This document shows, in pieces, positions 24,509 through 31,986 of a stretch of DNA of 64,000 nucleotides (position 1 is the first letter of the stretch; each line of letters opens with the position of its first letter). The DNA comes from Pararhodobacter sp. CCB-MM2 (GTDB lineage Bacteria; Pseudomonadota; Alphaproteobacteria; Rhodobacterales; Rhodobacteraceae): assembly GCF_001691415.1 (NCBI RefSeq), contig NZ_LRRR01000003.1, forward strand, positions 62,001-126,000, given 5' to 3'. A program made the position numbers and the translations under genes. The notes below the pieces were generated by a model. The model did no database searches and had not been told where the DNA came from. It saw only the letters and a program-made list of their open reading frames with translations.

Positions 24509-25630
24509 ATGGGCGACAAACGGCGGATCCTCATCGTGGGGGGCGGCTTCTCCGGCATGAGCGCGGCGATCCTGCTGGCCGAGGCCGGGAATGCGGTCGA
24601 TCTGGTCGAGATCGACGCAGGCTGGCGCAGCTATGGCGCCGGGATCAGCCTCAATGGCGGGATCTTCCGGGTCTTCGCGCGGCTGGGGATCCTTGAGGCC
24701 TTCAAGGCGGTGGGCTCCATGACCGACGGGGTCGAGATGCGCAGCCCGGCTGACACGCCGGTCGCGCGCCTGCCCACCCCCTCGCTGCAAGAGGGCGCCA
24801 CGGGCAATGGCGGCATCCTGCGGCCGGTGCTGGCCAAGCTGCTCTCGGACCGGGTGCGGTCGACTGCGACGAAGGTGCGCCTCGGGATCAGCGCCACGGG
24901 TTTCGACAACCGCAAGGACGGCGTCACGGTGACCTTCAGCGACGGCACCAGCGGCGAGTATGACCTCGTGATCGGCGCCGACGGGCTCTATTCCACCACC
25001 CGCGCCGCGATCTTCCCCGATGCCCCGAAACCCCGCTACATCGGTCAGGCCGTCTGGCGCGCCGTGCTGCCCCTGCCCGCAGGGATCGAGACGGTCACCA
25101 TGTGGATCGGCTCGAAGCTGAAATACGGGGTCAACGGCGTCTCCGACGGCCGGGCGTATCTCTTCGTGACCGAGGACCGGCCGACCAATGACCGCGTGCC
25201 CGAAGACGCCCAGCTGGAGATCCTGCGCGGCCTGCTTCAGGGCTTCCCGGCCAAGACAGTGCAGGACATCGCCGCCGGTCTCAATGCCGACAGTCAGGTG
25301 ATCTACCGCCCGCTGGAACAGATGCTGATGCCCCGCCCCTGGCATCGCGGCCGCGTGGTGCTGATCGGCGACGCGGTGCACGCGACCACACCCCATATGG
25401 CCGCCGGGGCGATGATCGGCATGGAGGATGCGGTGGTGCTGGCCGATGAGCTAGCCGCGCAGGACATCGAGGGGGCGCTCACCGCCTTCCAGGACCGCCG
25501 TTGGGAGCGCTGCCGCATGGTCGTCGAGAACTCGGGCCGTCTGGCCGAGATCGAGCAGGGCCATGGCACGCCCGAGGAACACCAGCGGATCATGGGCCAG
25601 ACCCTCGGCGCGCTGGCGGCGCCGATCTGA
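24509..25630 (+). CDS. FAD-dependent aromatic monooxygenase (PHBH/salicylate hydroxylase class)
   Basis: 373 residues. FAD-binding GxGxxG-type motif VGGGFSGMSAAILLAEAG, the DG fingerprint GADGLYSTTR, and the GD motif VVLIGDAVHATTPHMA. Group A flavoprotein monooxygenases hydroxylate phenolic acids with NAD(P)H and O2. Length and motifs are complete. The good ribosome site GAGGGAGGGG precedes ATG 24509, and the gene overlaps the cupin gene by one base. It is the probable ring-hydroxylating step of the pathway. Confidence 0.9.
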   Translation: MGDKRRILIVGGGFSGMSAAILLAEAGNAVDLVEIDAGWRSYGAGISLNGGIFRVFARLGILEAFKAVGSMTDGVEMRSPADTPVARLPTPSLQEGATGNGGILRPVLAKLLSDRVRSTATKVRLGISATGFDNRKDGVTVTFSDGTSGEYDLVIGADGLYSTTRAAIFPDAPKPRYIGQAVWRAVLPLPAGIETVTMWIGSKLKYGVNGVSDGRAYLFVTEDRPTNDRVPEDAQLEILRGLLQGFPAKTVQDIAAGLNADSQVIYRPLEQMLMPRPWHRGRVVLIGDAVHATTPHMAAGAMIGMEDAVVLADELAAQDIEGALTAFQDRRWERCRMVVENSGRLAEIEQGHGTPEEHQRIMGQTLGALAAPI

Positions 25631-26199
25631 TGGCCTTCCCGCCGATCACCCGCGTCGTCACCGGCCATGATGCCGAGGGCAAGGCGATCATCGCCGAGAA
25701 CGGGCCCCTGCCCCATGTCGCCGAGATCGCCGCCATCCCCGGCACCGTGTTTCACGAGATCTGGGCCACCGAAGGCGCCCCCGCTCCGGTCGGCAATGGC
25801 GCGGACCCGACCCTCGGGCCACTGCGCCTGCCGCCGCCCGCGCAGGGCACCCGCATTCGCATCGTCGACATCCCGCCCGATACCGAGGATTTCCTCCGCC
25901 ACGGCGCCGCCAAGATGCAGGACGCCTTCACCCAGATCGGCGATGCCGAGGCCTCGACCGTGGCCGAGGACAGCCCCCATCCGCTGATGCACCGGACCGA
26001 GAGCGTCGATTACGGCGTTGTTCTTGCGGGCGAATGCACGCTGGTGCTGGACCGGGACGAGGTACTGCTGAGGCCCGGCCATGTCGTCGTCCAACGCGGC
26101 ACCAACCACGCCTGGGCCAACCGCTCGGGGCAGCCCTGCCGGATGCTCTTCGTTCTGGTGGACGGCCGGTTCGATCCCGACCTAACCTCCCGCGACTGA
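25630..26199 (+). CDS. Cupin-domain protein
   Basis: 189 residues starting in a TGATG overlap. The cupin fold is in the C-terminal half: motif 1 around LMHRTESVDYGVVLAGE and motif 2 as LRPGHVVVQRGTNHAWAN. Metal-ligand histidines are present (HRT, NHAW), with Glu as in many dioxygenases. The N-terminal 90 residues (VTGHDAEGKAIIAENGP onward) are typical of the cupin relatives found with FAH and flavin monooxygenase genes. It may be a ring-cleavage dioxygenase, isomerase or lyase. Confidence 0.85.
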   Translation: MAFPPITRVVTGHDAEGKAIIAENGPLPHVAEIAAIPGTVFHEIWATEGAPAPVGNGADPTLGPLRLPPPAQGTRIRIVDIPPDTEDFLRHGAAKMQDAFTQIGDAEASTVAEDSPHPLMHRTESVDYGVVLAGECTLVLDRDEVLLRPGHVVVQRGTNHAWANRSGQPCRMLFVLVDGRFDPDLTSRD

Positions 26200-26212
26200 G
26201 AGAGGAGATCCC

Positions 26213-27178
26213 ATGAAACTCGCCACCCTGCCCAACGGCACCCCTGACGGCCGCCTGCATGTCGTCAGCCGCGACCTGACCCGCTGCGCCCCCGCCATGG
26301 CCGCCCCCACCCTGCAGGCGCTGATGGAGGATTGGGCAACCCTCGCCCCCGCCCTGACCGCCGAATACGAGGCGCTGAACGAGAGCGGCGGCGTGGCTTT
26401 CGACCCCGCGCAGGCCCTCGCGCCCCTGCCGCGCGCCTGGCAATGGCTGGATGGCTCGGCCTTCGACAGCCATGGCGAGTTGATGCAACGGGTGTTCAAG
26501 ATCGCGCCGGTCGATACCGAGGGCCGGCCCCTGATGTATCAAGGCATGTCGCATCAATTCCTCGCCCCCTGCGCCGATGTCCCCCTTCCGTCTGAGAGTG
26601 ATGGCATTGATTTCGAAGGCGAATACGGGCTGATCACCGACGCCGTACCGATGGGCGTCGATGCCGCCACCGCGCGCGGCCATATCCGCCTGCTGGTGCA
26701 GATCAACGACTGGTCCCTGCGCCGCATCGCGCCTTTGGAGATGAAGACCGGCTTCGGCTGGATCCACGCCAAACCCGCCTGCTCCATGGCCCCGGTCGCC
26801 GTGACCCCGGATGAACTCGGGCCCCATTGGAGCGACGCCCGCATCGCCCTGCCGCTGCAGATCGACTGGAACGAGACCCGCTTCGGCGCCGCCAATGGCG
26901 CGGCGATGAGCTGCGGTTTCGACGATCTCGTCGCCCATGCCGCCTATTCCCGCAGCCTCGTCGCCGGCACGGTGATCGGCTCGGGCACCGTCTCGAACGA
27001 GAACTACCGCGAGGTCGGCTCCTCCTGCATCGCCGAGCGGCGCGGCATCGAGATGGAGGATCTGGGCGAGCCCAAGACCGCCTTCATGGCCTTCGGCGAC
27101 CGCATCCGCATGGAAGCCCGCCTGCCCGACGGCACGCCCCTCTTCGGTCCCATCGACCAGAAAGTTGTCAAAGCATGA
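26213..27178 (+). CDS. Fumarylacetoacetate hydrolase-family protein
   Basis: 321 residues with AGAGAGGAG before ATG 26213. FAH catalytic/metal residues are in FEGEYGLITDAVP (the E-x-E pair) and VQINDWSLR (Asp); the C-terminal half has VAGTVIGSGTVSNENYREVG. The family hydrolyses beta-diketo acids to two carboxylic acids in tyrosine, homogentisate and homoprotocatechuate pathways. Here it would hydrolyse the ring-fission product. It is coupled to the next gene by an ATGA overlap. Confidence 0.9.
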   Translation: MKLATLPNGTPDGRLHVVSRDLTRCAPAMAAPTLQALMEDWATLAPALTAEYEALNESGGVAFDPAQALAPLPRAWQWLDGSAFDSHGELMQRVFKIAPVDTEGRPLMYQGMSHQFLAPCADVPLPSESDGIDFEGEYGLITDAVPMGVDAATARGHIRLLVQINDWSLRRIAPLEMKTGFGWIHAKPACSMAPVAVTPDELGPHWSDARIALPLQIDWNETRFGAANGAAMSCGFDDLVAHAAYSRSLVAGTVIGSGTVSNENYREVGSSCIAERRGIEMEDLGEPKTAFMAFGDRIRMEARLPDGTPLFGPIDQKVVKA

Positions 27179-28074
27179 GCCCTGCCCCCTCGTCCTTCAC
27201 CACGCTCGGCACCGGCGGCGGCCCGATGCAGAACCCGATCCGCTCGCAACCCGCGCATCTGGTGATGAACGGTGATCGCCCCGTGCTGGTCGATTGCGGG
27301 GAGGGGGCGATGGGGCAACTCAAACGCGCCGGGGTCGAGTTCAAAGCGGTGCAGGAGATCTTCCTCACGCATCACCATTTCGACCATATCGGCAGCCTCT
27401 TCGCCTGCCTCGGCGTGAACATGATGACCATGCGCCAGACGCCCCTGACGATCTACGGCCCGCCCGGCACGCGTGCGATCGTCGAGGGGCTGATCGCCGC
27501 CTGCGACGTGCCGCAAGCCATCGGCTTCGGCGTGAAGGGCCAGACCCTGCCCCATCCGCGCGACTTCACGCGGGTGGTGGAAATCGACGCCACGTCGCGC
27601 ATCGAACTGGGCGAGATGGTCGTCACCGCCTGCGAAAACACCCATTACCGCGCCGAGAGCGAGGCCGGCCGACCCGGCCCCCTCTCGCTGTCCCTGCGCT
27701 TCGATCTGCCGGGCCGCAGCCTGATCTTCACCGGCGATACCGGCCCCTGTCAGGCAGTCGAGGTGCTTGCGCGTGGCTGCGATTTGCTGGTGGGCGAGAT
27801 GATGGATCTGGACCACACGATGGGCCGCGTCCGCGCCACCAATCCCCATATGCCCGAGGAGGCACTGCAGAAGATCCGCGCGCATCTTTCGGGCCATCAC
27901 CTCTCGCCCGAGGATCTCGGCGACCTCGCCCAGCGCGCCGGCGTTAACCATGTCGTCGCCACCCATTTCGCCCCCGGCTGCGCCACGCCCGACACTGCCG
28001 AGAGCTACGCCGCCCGCATCGCCGCGCGCTTCGCGGGGAAAGTCAACATCGGCGCCGACCTCGGGTCCTATTGA
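27175..28074 (+). CDS. Metallo-beta-lactamase-fold hydrolase (RNase Z-like)
   Basis: 299 residues starting MSPAPSSFTTLGTGGGPMQ. The two-metal signature THHHFDHIG (HxHxDH) is visible, with further metal residues in ACENTHYRAE, FTGDTGPC and ATHFAPG. Similarity is to the RNase Z/AtsA arm of the superfamily. In this operon it may hydrolyse a lactone, ester or thioester intermediate. It overlaps the gene before (four bases) and after (one base). Confidence 0.85.
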   Translation: MSPAPSSFTTLGTGGGPMQNPIRSQPAHLVMNGDRPVLVDCGEGAMGQLKRAGVEFKAVQEIFLTHHHFDHIGSLFACLGVNMMTMRQTPLTIYGPPGTRAIVEGLIAACDVPQAIGFGVKGQTLPHPRDFTRVVEIDATSRIELGEMVVTACENTHYRAESEAGRPGPLSLSLRFDLPGRSLIFTGDTGPCQAVEVLARGCDLLVGEMMDLDHTMGRVRATNPHMPEEALQKIRAHLSGHHLSPEDLGDLAQRAGVNHVVATHFAPGCATPDTAESYAARIAARFAGKVNIGADLGSY

Positions 28075-28994
28075 TGCGGGTGCTGGTCACCGGCGCGGGC
28101 GGCTTCGTCGCGCAGGCGCTGATCCGCGCCCTGCCCGCAGCTTTCCCGAATGCCGAGCTGATCCTCACCGACCGCGCTCCCGGCCCTTGGCGGACCGGCG
28201 ACCTCGGCGATCCCGGTTTCATCGACCAACTGACCGAGGCCCCGCTCGATCTGGTCTTCCACCTCGCCAGTCTCCCCGGCACGCTGGCCGAGCGTGAACC
28301 CGAACGCGCCCGCCGGATCAATCTCGACGCGCCGCTCCACCTCGCCGACCGCCTCGCCGCGCAGACCCGTGCTGGCGGGGTGAGACCGCGCCTCGTCTTC
28401 GCCAGCTCCATCGCCGTCTTCGGCCCCCTGGGCTCGGCGCCCGTGTCCGAGGATCATCCCCCCGCGCCGACGCTCAGCTACGGCGCGCAGAAATGGATGA
28501 CCGAGATCTACCTCGCCGATCTCACCCGCCGCGGCGACCTCGACGCGATCAGCCTGCGCCTGCCCGGCATTGTCGCCCGTCCCGAGGGCGCCGGCGGTTT
28601 CGGCTCGGCCTTCATGTCCGAAATCTTCCACGCCGCGCGCAAAAACCGTCTCTACACTTGCCCAACCGGCCCCGATGCGACCGCCTGGTGGATGTCCCGA
28701 TCAACCTGTGCCGCCAACTTGTTGCACGCCGCCACGGCCCGCGACCTGCCCCCGACCGTCACCCTTCCCGCGCTTCATGCCAGCCTACGTGATGTCGTCG
28801 AAGCCCTCGGCGCCACCCAGATCACTTGGGCACCTGACCCGAAGATCGAGACTCTCTTCGGCCGCCAACCCCCGCTCCTCGCCCCCAAGGCCCTCGCCGC
28901 CGGCTTCAGAACTGATGCCACGCCGAAGGCCCTCGTCGAGCAAGTGCTCCACGATCTGAGGACCGACGCCGCGGCCCCTTCATCTTTGCTCTAG
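28074..28994 (+). CDS. NAD-dependent epimerase/dehydratase, D-erythronate dehydrogenase-like
   Basis: 306 residues from ATG 28074 (TGATG with the previous gene). Extended SDR: Rossmann start VLVTGAGGFVAQAL and the Y-x3-K active site SYGAQK with the SSIAVFG serine strand. The SYGAQK block and gene size resemble DenD-type D-erythronate dehydrogenases. As last gene of the operon it may oxidise or epimerise a polyol-acid product. Its final codons (coding SSLL and stop) lie inside the intergenic repeat copy B. Confidence 0.8.
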   Translation: MRVLVTGAGGFVAQALIRALPAAFPNAELILTDRAPGPWRTGDLGDPGFIDQLTEAPLDLVFHLASLPGTLAEREPERARRINLDAPLHLADRLAAQTRAGGVRPRLVFASSIAVFGPLGSAPVSEDHPPAPTLSYGAQKWMTEIYLADLTRRGDLDAISLRLPGIVARPEGAGGFGSAFMSEIFHAARKNRLYTCPTGPDATAWWMSRSTCAANLLHAATARDLPPTVTLPALHASLRDVVEALGATQITWAPDPKIETLFGRQPPLLAPKALAAGFRTDATPKALVEQVLHDLRTDAAAPSSLL

Positions 28995-29046
28995 AAATAT
29001 CCCGGGGGGAGCCGAAGGCGGGGGGCAGAGCCCCCCTCCGCCCCCT
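28981..29046. repeat. Intergenic GC-rich repeat, copy B
   Basis: catctttgctctagaaatat, then a G run, gccgaaggcgg and ggggggcagagcccccc, in the same block order as 3851-3911. It begins within the last codons of the epimerase gene and ends at the regA stop, in the gap between two convergent genes, so it may act as a shared transcript end. Confidence 0.7.
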
Positions 29047-29603
29047 CAACGCGGGCTGCGCTTCGCCAGAATGCGCTGCAAGGTCCGACGATGCATCGAC
29101 AACCGCCGCGCCGTCTCGCTGACATTGCGGTCGCATTGCTCATAGACGCGCTGGATATGCTCCCAGCGCACGCGATCGGCGGACATCGGGTTTTCGGGCG
29201 GCTCGGGCAGGACGGCGCCTTCGCGTTGCAGCAGCGCGTTCACCACCTCATCGGCATCGGCCGGCTTCGACAGGTAGTCCGTCGCGCCGATTTTCACCGC
29301 CGCTACTGCTGTGGCAATCGCGCCGTATCCGGTCAGCACGACGATCCGTGCATCGGGCCGCTTGGCGCGCAGCGCCTCGACCACATCCAGACCATTGCCA
29401 TCTTCCAGCCGCAGGTCGATCACCGCATAGGCCGGCGGGCGCGAGACGGCCAGCGCCTTGCCAGCGGCCACGGACCCGGCGGTCTCGACGGTGAAACCGC
29501 GACGCTCCATCGCGCGGGCGAGGCGCTTCAGGAACACCTCGTCATCATCGACCAGCAGAAGGGACGGGTCCGCGCCAAGGTCGAGAGGGCTGTCATCGGC
29601 CAT
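29046..29603 (-). CDS. regA: Redox response regulator RegA/PrrA/ActR
   Basis: 185 residues. The receiver domain has the acidic DDDE start and phospho-acceptor Asp63 in VIDLRLED; Thr in VLTGYG and Lys in YLSKPAD complete the site. The C-terminus is the family Fis-like helix-turn-helix, NVSETARRLSMHRRTLQRIL. RegA controls photosynthesis, respiration, carbon and nitrogen fixation genes in response to redox in relatives. It lies 104 bases downstream of senC on the same strand, and its end abuts the intergenic repeat. Confidence 0.94.
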   Translation of the reverse strand: MADDSPLDLGADPSLLLVDDDEVFLKRLARAMERRGFTVETAGSVAAGKALAVSRPPAYAVIDLRLEDGNGLDVVEALRAKRPDARIVVLTGYGAIATAVAAVKIGATDYLSKPADADEVVNALLQREGAVLPEPPENPMSADRVRWEHIQRVYEQCDRNVSETARRLSMHRRTLQRILAKRSPR

Positions 29604-29707
29604 GATTATGTCCTTGCGTCTACTGCCTACGATCTAAGCAGCCTACGTTTCAAAAGCAAACCCGGATGCAAGAAACCTGATATGTTCCCCTGCAACCCGG
29701 CGAAGGA

Positions 29708-30358
29708 TTATAGACGCGACAGGAAGCACTGCGCCTTCTCGGCGACGGCTTCGGCGGTTTCGTCGTGACGGAAGATCTCGACCGTGCCTTGGCCGGGGAT
29801 CACGAAATAGCTGAAGGTCGAGTGGTCCATCAGATAGAACTCGTCATCGCCACTGTCCTGCTGTGCGAAATAGGTGCGATACGCGCGCGAGGCGGCCCGG
29901 ACCTGCTCATCGCTGCCGGTCAGGCCGACCATGCGCGGATGGAAGATCGAGGCAAACTCGCCGACCACCTCGGGCGTGTCGCGCGCCGGGTCGAACGAGA
30001 TGAACACCGGCTGTACGATCTCGCCGTTCTCTTCCAGGATCTCGGTCGCCAGCGCATTGCGGGCGCTGTCCAGCGGGCAGACATCGGGGCAGAAGGTGTA
30101 GCCGAAATAGACGATCGACGGCATCGTGATCACATCGGCATCGGTGACCGTCTGGCCCTCGCTGTTGACCAGCGTGAAGGGCCCGCCAATCTGGTCCAGC
30201 CCGCCCATGGCATTGGTCGTGCGGCAAGGCGCGAAGGGATCCTGATCCATGCCCAACATGTCGCGCAGCCAAGGTGGCTGGAACATCGCCAGCGCCCCCA
30301 GCACCAGCAGCATGAGGGTCACGAGCGCCGCAGCGCCGATCGCATAGGCCTTGGTCAT
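29708..30358 (-). CDS. senC: SCO1/SenC/PrrC copper-binding protein
   Basis: 216 residues with one N-terminal membrane anchor (residues about 5-27). The copper site is Cys90 and Cys94 in FGYTFCPDVCPLDS plus His179 in LMDHSTF. SenC/PrrC delivers copper to, or maintains, the CuA/CuB centres of cytochrome oxidases and relays redox state to RegB. It is divergent from regB and upstream of regA, the arrangement known in Rhodobacter. Confidence 0.94.
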   Translation of the reverse strand: MTKAYAIGAAALVTLMLLVLGALAMFQPPWLRDMLGMDQDPFAPCRTTNAMGGLDQIGGPFTLVNSEGQTVTDADVITMPSIVYFGYTFCPDVCPLDSARNALATEILEENGEIVQPVFISFDPARDTPEVVGEFASIFHPRMVGLTGSDEQVRAASRAYRTYFAQQDSGDDEFYLMDHSTFSYFVIPGQGTVEIFRHDETAEAVAEKAQCFLSRL

Positions 30359-30446
30359 GGCAGGTCTCCTGTTCGCTGCGCGCTTGATGCCTCAGCCCCT
30401 GCCGCGTAACAAGGCGCAAAGCCGTGACCGCGACAACAGGACGCCG

Positions 30447-31847
30447 ATGGACAGCCAGGCGCAGGGGCTCATGAACCGGGATGTGCAGGGCCATTGGGTC
30501 CGGCTGGAAACGCTGACGCGCGTGCGCTGGCTGGCCGCGACCGGGCAGGTCTTTGCCCTGCTGCTGGCGCATTTCGTGCTGAACCTGCATTTCGCGCTGG
30601 CCCTGTGCCTGGCCGTGGTCGGCGTTTCAGCCGCGTCGAACCTTGCGTCGATGACCGTCTTCCCCCGCACGCGCCGCCTGTCGGAGGGCGAGACGCTGCT
30701 CACCCTGATCTTCGACACTACCCAGTTGGCGCTGCTGCTGTTCCTCACCGGCGGCATGAACAACCCCTTCGGCCTGCTGCTGATCGCCCCGGTCACCATC
30801 GCCGCCACCGCACTGACCCTGCGCGCGGTGCTGATCCTTGGCGGGCTGGCGGTCGCGCTGGCCTCCCTGCTGGCCTTCACGTTTGAGCCCCTGCGCACCG
30901 CCTCGGGCGATATCCTCGTGCTGCCGGACCTGTTCCGCTACGGCTTCTGGATCGCTTTGGTGATCGGCATCGCGTTCATCGGCCTCTATTCCCGCTCCGT
31001 CGCGGCCGAGAAGCATCGTCTGACCGAGGCCCTTCTGGCGACCTCCATGGCCTTGGCGCGGGAGCAGAAGCTCACCGATCTGGGCGGGGTTGTGGCCGCC
31101 GCCGCGCATGAGCTCGGCACGCCTCTGGCCACGATCAAGCTGGTCTCGGCCGAACTGATCGACGCGCTGGACGATCCCGATCTGGCCGAAGACGCGCGGC
31201 TGATCCGGGAGCAGGCCGACCGGTGCCGCGCCATCCTGCGCTCCATGGGGCAGGCCGGGAAGGATGATCTGCACCTGCGTCACGCGCCGCTGGAAGCCGT
31301 GGTAGACGAGGCCGCCAGCCCCCACGCCGCGCGGGGCAAATCGATCAGCTTCGATGCGCTGCCCGCCCATCATCCTGACGCCACCCCGATGCCGGAGATC
31401 CTGCGCCGGCCCGAAATCGTCCACGGCCTGCGCAACCTGATCCAAAATGCCGTCGACTTCGCCGAGGCGCAGGTCTGGATCGAGGCCGATTGGGACGCCC
31501 GCCGCATTGTCCTGCGGGTCATCGATGACGGCCCCGGCTATCCGCCCCATTTGCTGGCCCGGATCGGCGAGCCCTATCTGCGCCAGCGACGGGCCGCCGA
31601 TTCCCGCGACGACAGCCGCCCGGAATACGAGGGGATGGGCCTCGGCCTGTTCATCGCCAAGACCTTGCTGGAGCGGACCGGCGCGCAAGTCGGCTTCCGC
31701 AATTGCACCGGGGCAAGCCTGCCACGGCGTGGCGACTCAACCCGCTGCGGCGCCCTGGCCGAGGTGCAATGGCCCCGTCAGGCGATCGAAGCAGACCCCC
31801 GTCGGGCCCTTGGCGACAATACCCCGCTGGACCCCAGCGGCGCCTGA
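30447..31847 (+). CDS. regB: Redox sensor histidine kinase RegB/PrrB
   Basis: 466 residues from ATG 30447 (AGGA upstream; MDSQAQGLMNRDVQGHWVRL). About six membrane helices span residues 30-195, with the quinone-binding block TGGMNNPFGLLLIAP. The H-box AAAHELGTPLATIKL holds His221, and Cys260 in EQADRCRAILRSMG matches the redox-active cysteine of R. capsulatus RegB. The ATPase domain has N-, G1- and G2-type boxes (NLIQNAVDFAE, IDDGPGYP, GMGLGLFIAK). It senses respiratory redox balance and phosphorylates RegA. Confidence 0.95.
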   Translation: MDSQAQGLMNRDVQGHWVRLETLTRVRWLAATGQVFALLLAHFVLNLHFALALCLAVVGVSAASNLASMTVFPRTRRLSEGETLLTLIFDTTQLALLLFLTGGMNNPFGLLLIAPVTIAATALTLRAVLILGGLAVALASLLAFTFEPLRTASGDILVLPDLFRYGFWIALVIGIAFIGLYSRSVAAEKHRLTEALLATSMALAREQKLTDLGGVVAAAAHELGTPLATIKLVSAELIDALDDPDLAEDARLIREQADRCRAILRSMGQAGKDDLHLRHAPLEAVVDEAASPHAARGKSISFDALPAHHPDATPMPEILRRPEIVHGLRNLIQNAVDFAEAQVWIEADWDARRIVLRVIDDGPGYPPHLLARIGEPYLRQRRAADSRDDSRPEYEGMGLGLFIAKTLLERTGAQVGFRNCTGASLPRRGDSTRCGALAEVQWPRQAIEADPRRALGDNTPLDPSGA

Positions 31848-31877
31848 AACCATCGCAAAATCAATGATATAGAATCC

Positions 31878-31902
31878 AGAGCTGAGAGCCGGTCTCAGCT
31901 CT
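31878..31902 (+). terminator. Hairpin after regB
   Basis: A perfect ten-base stem, agagctgaga / tctcagctct, with a five-base loop, 30 bases past the regB stop. It lacks a T run, so it may be a weak or Rho-assisted terminator, and it abuts the CtrA box. Confidence 0.5.
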
Positions 31903-31917
31903 TAACTCGCGTTTAAC
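31902..31917 (+). promoter_or_regulatory. CtrA-type binding site upstream of the PAS gene
   Basis: TTAA-ctcgcgt-TTAAC is an exact match to the CtrA full site TTAA-N7-TTAAC, 69 bases before the PAS-protein ATG at 31987. TTAA-rich motifs are rare in DNA of this GC content. Confidence 0.6.
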
Positions 31918-31986
31918 CAATATGGCCGAAGTTGGGCAGAAGTAAGGAAATGCCCGGCCTTTTTGCGGCAATATTGGGGAAGCCCC

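Noticed and set aside
24509..25630. Naming the pathway as gentisate, homogentisate or nicotine degradation
   Set aside because: Individual families fit several pathways, but no gene set matches one completely.
29604..30446. FNR/Anr box (TTGAT-N4-ATCAA) between regA, senC and regB
   Set aside because: No match in either gap.
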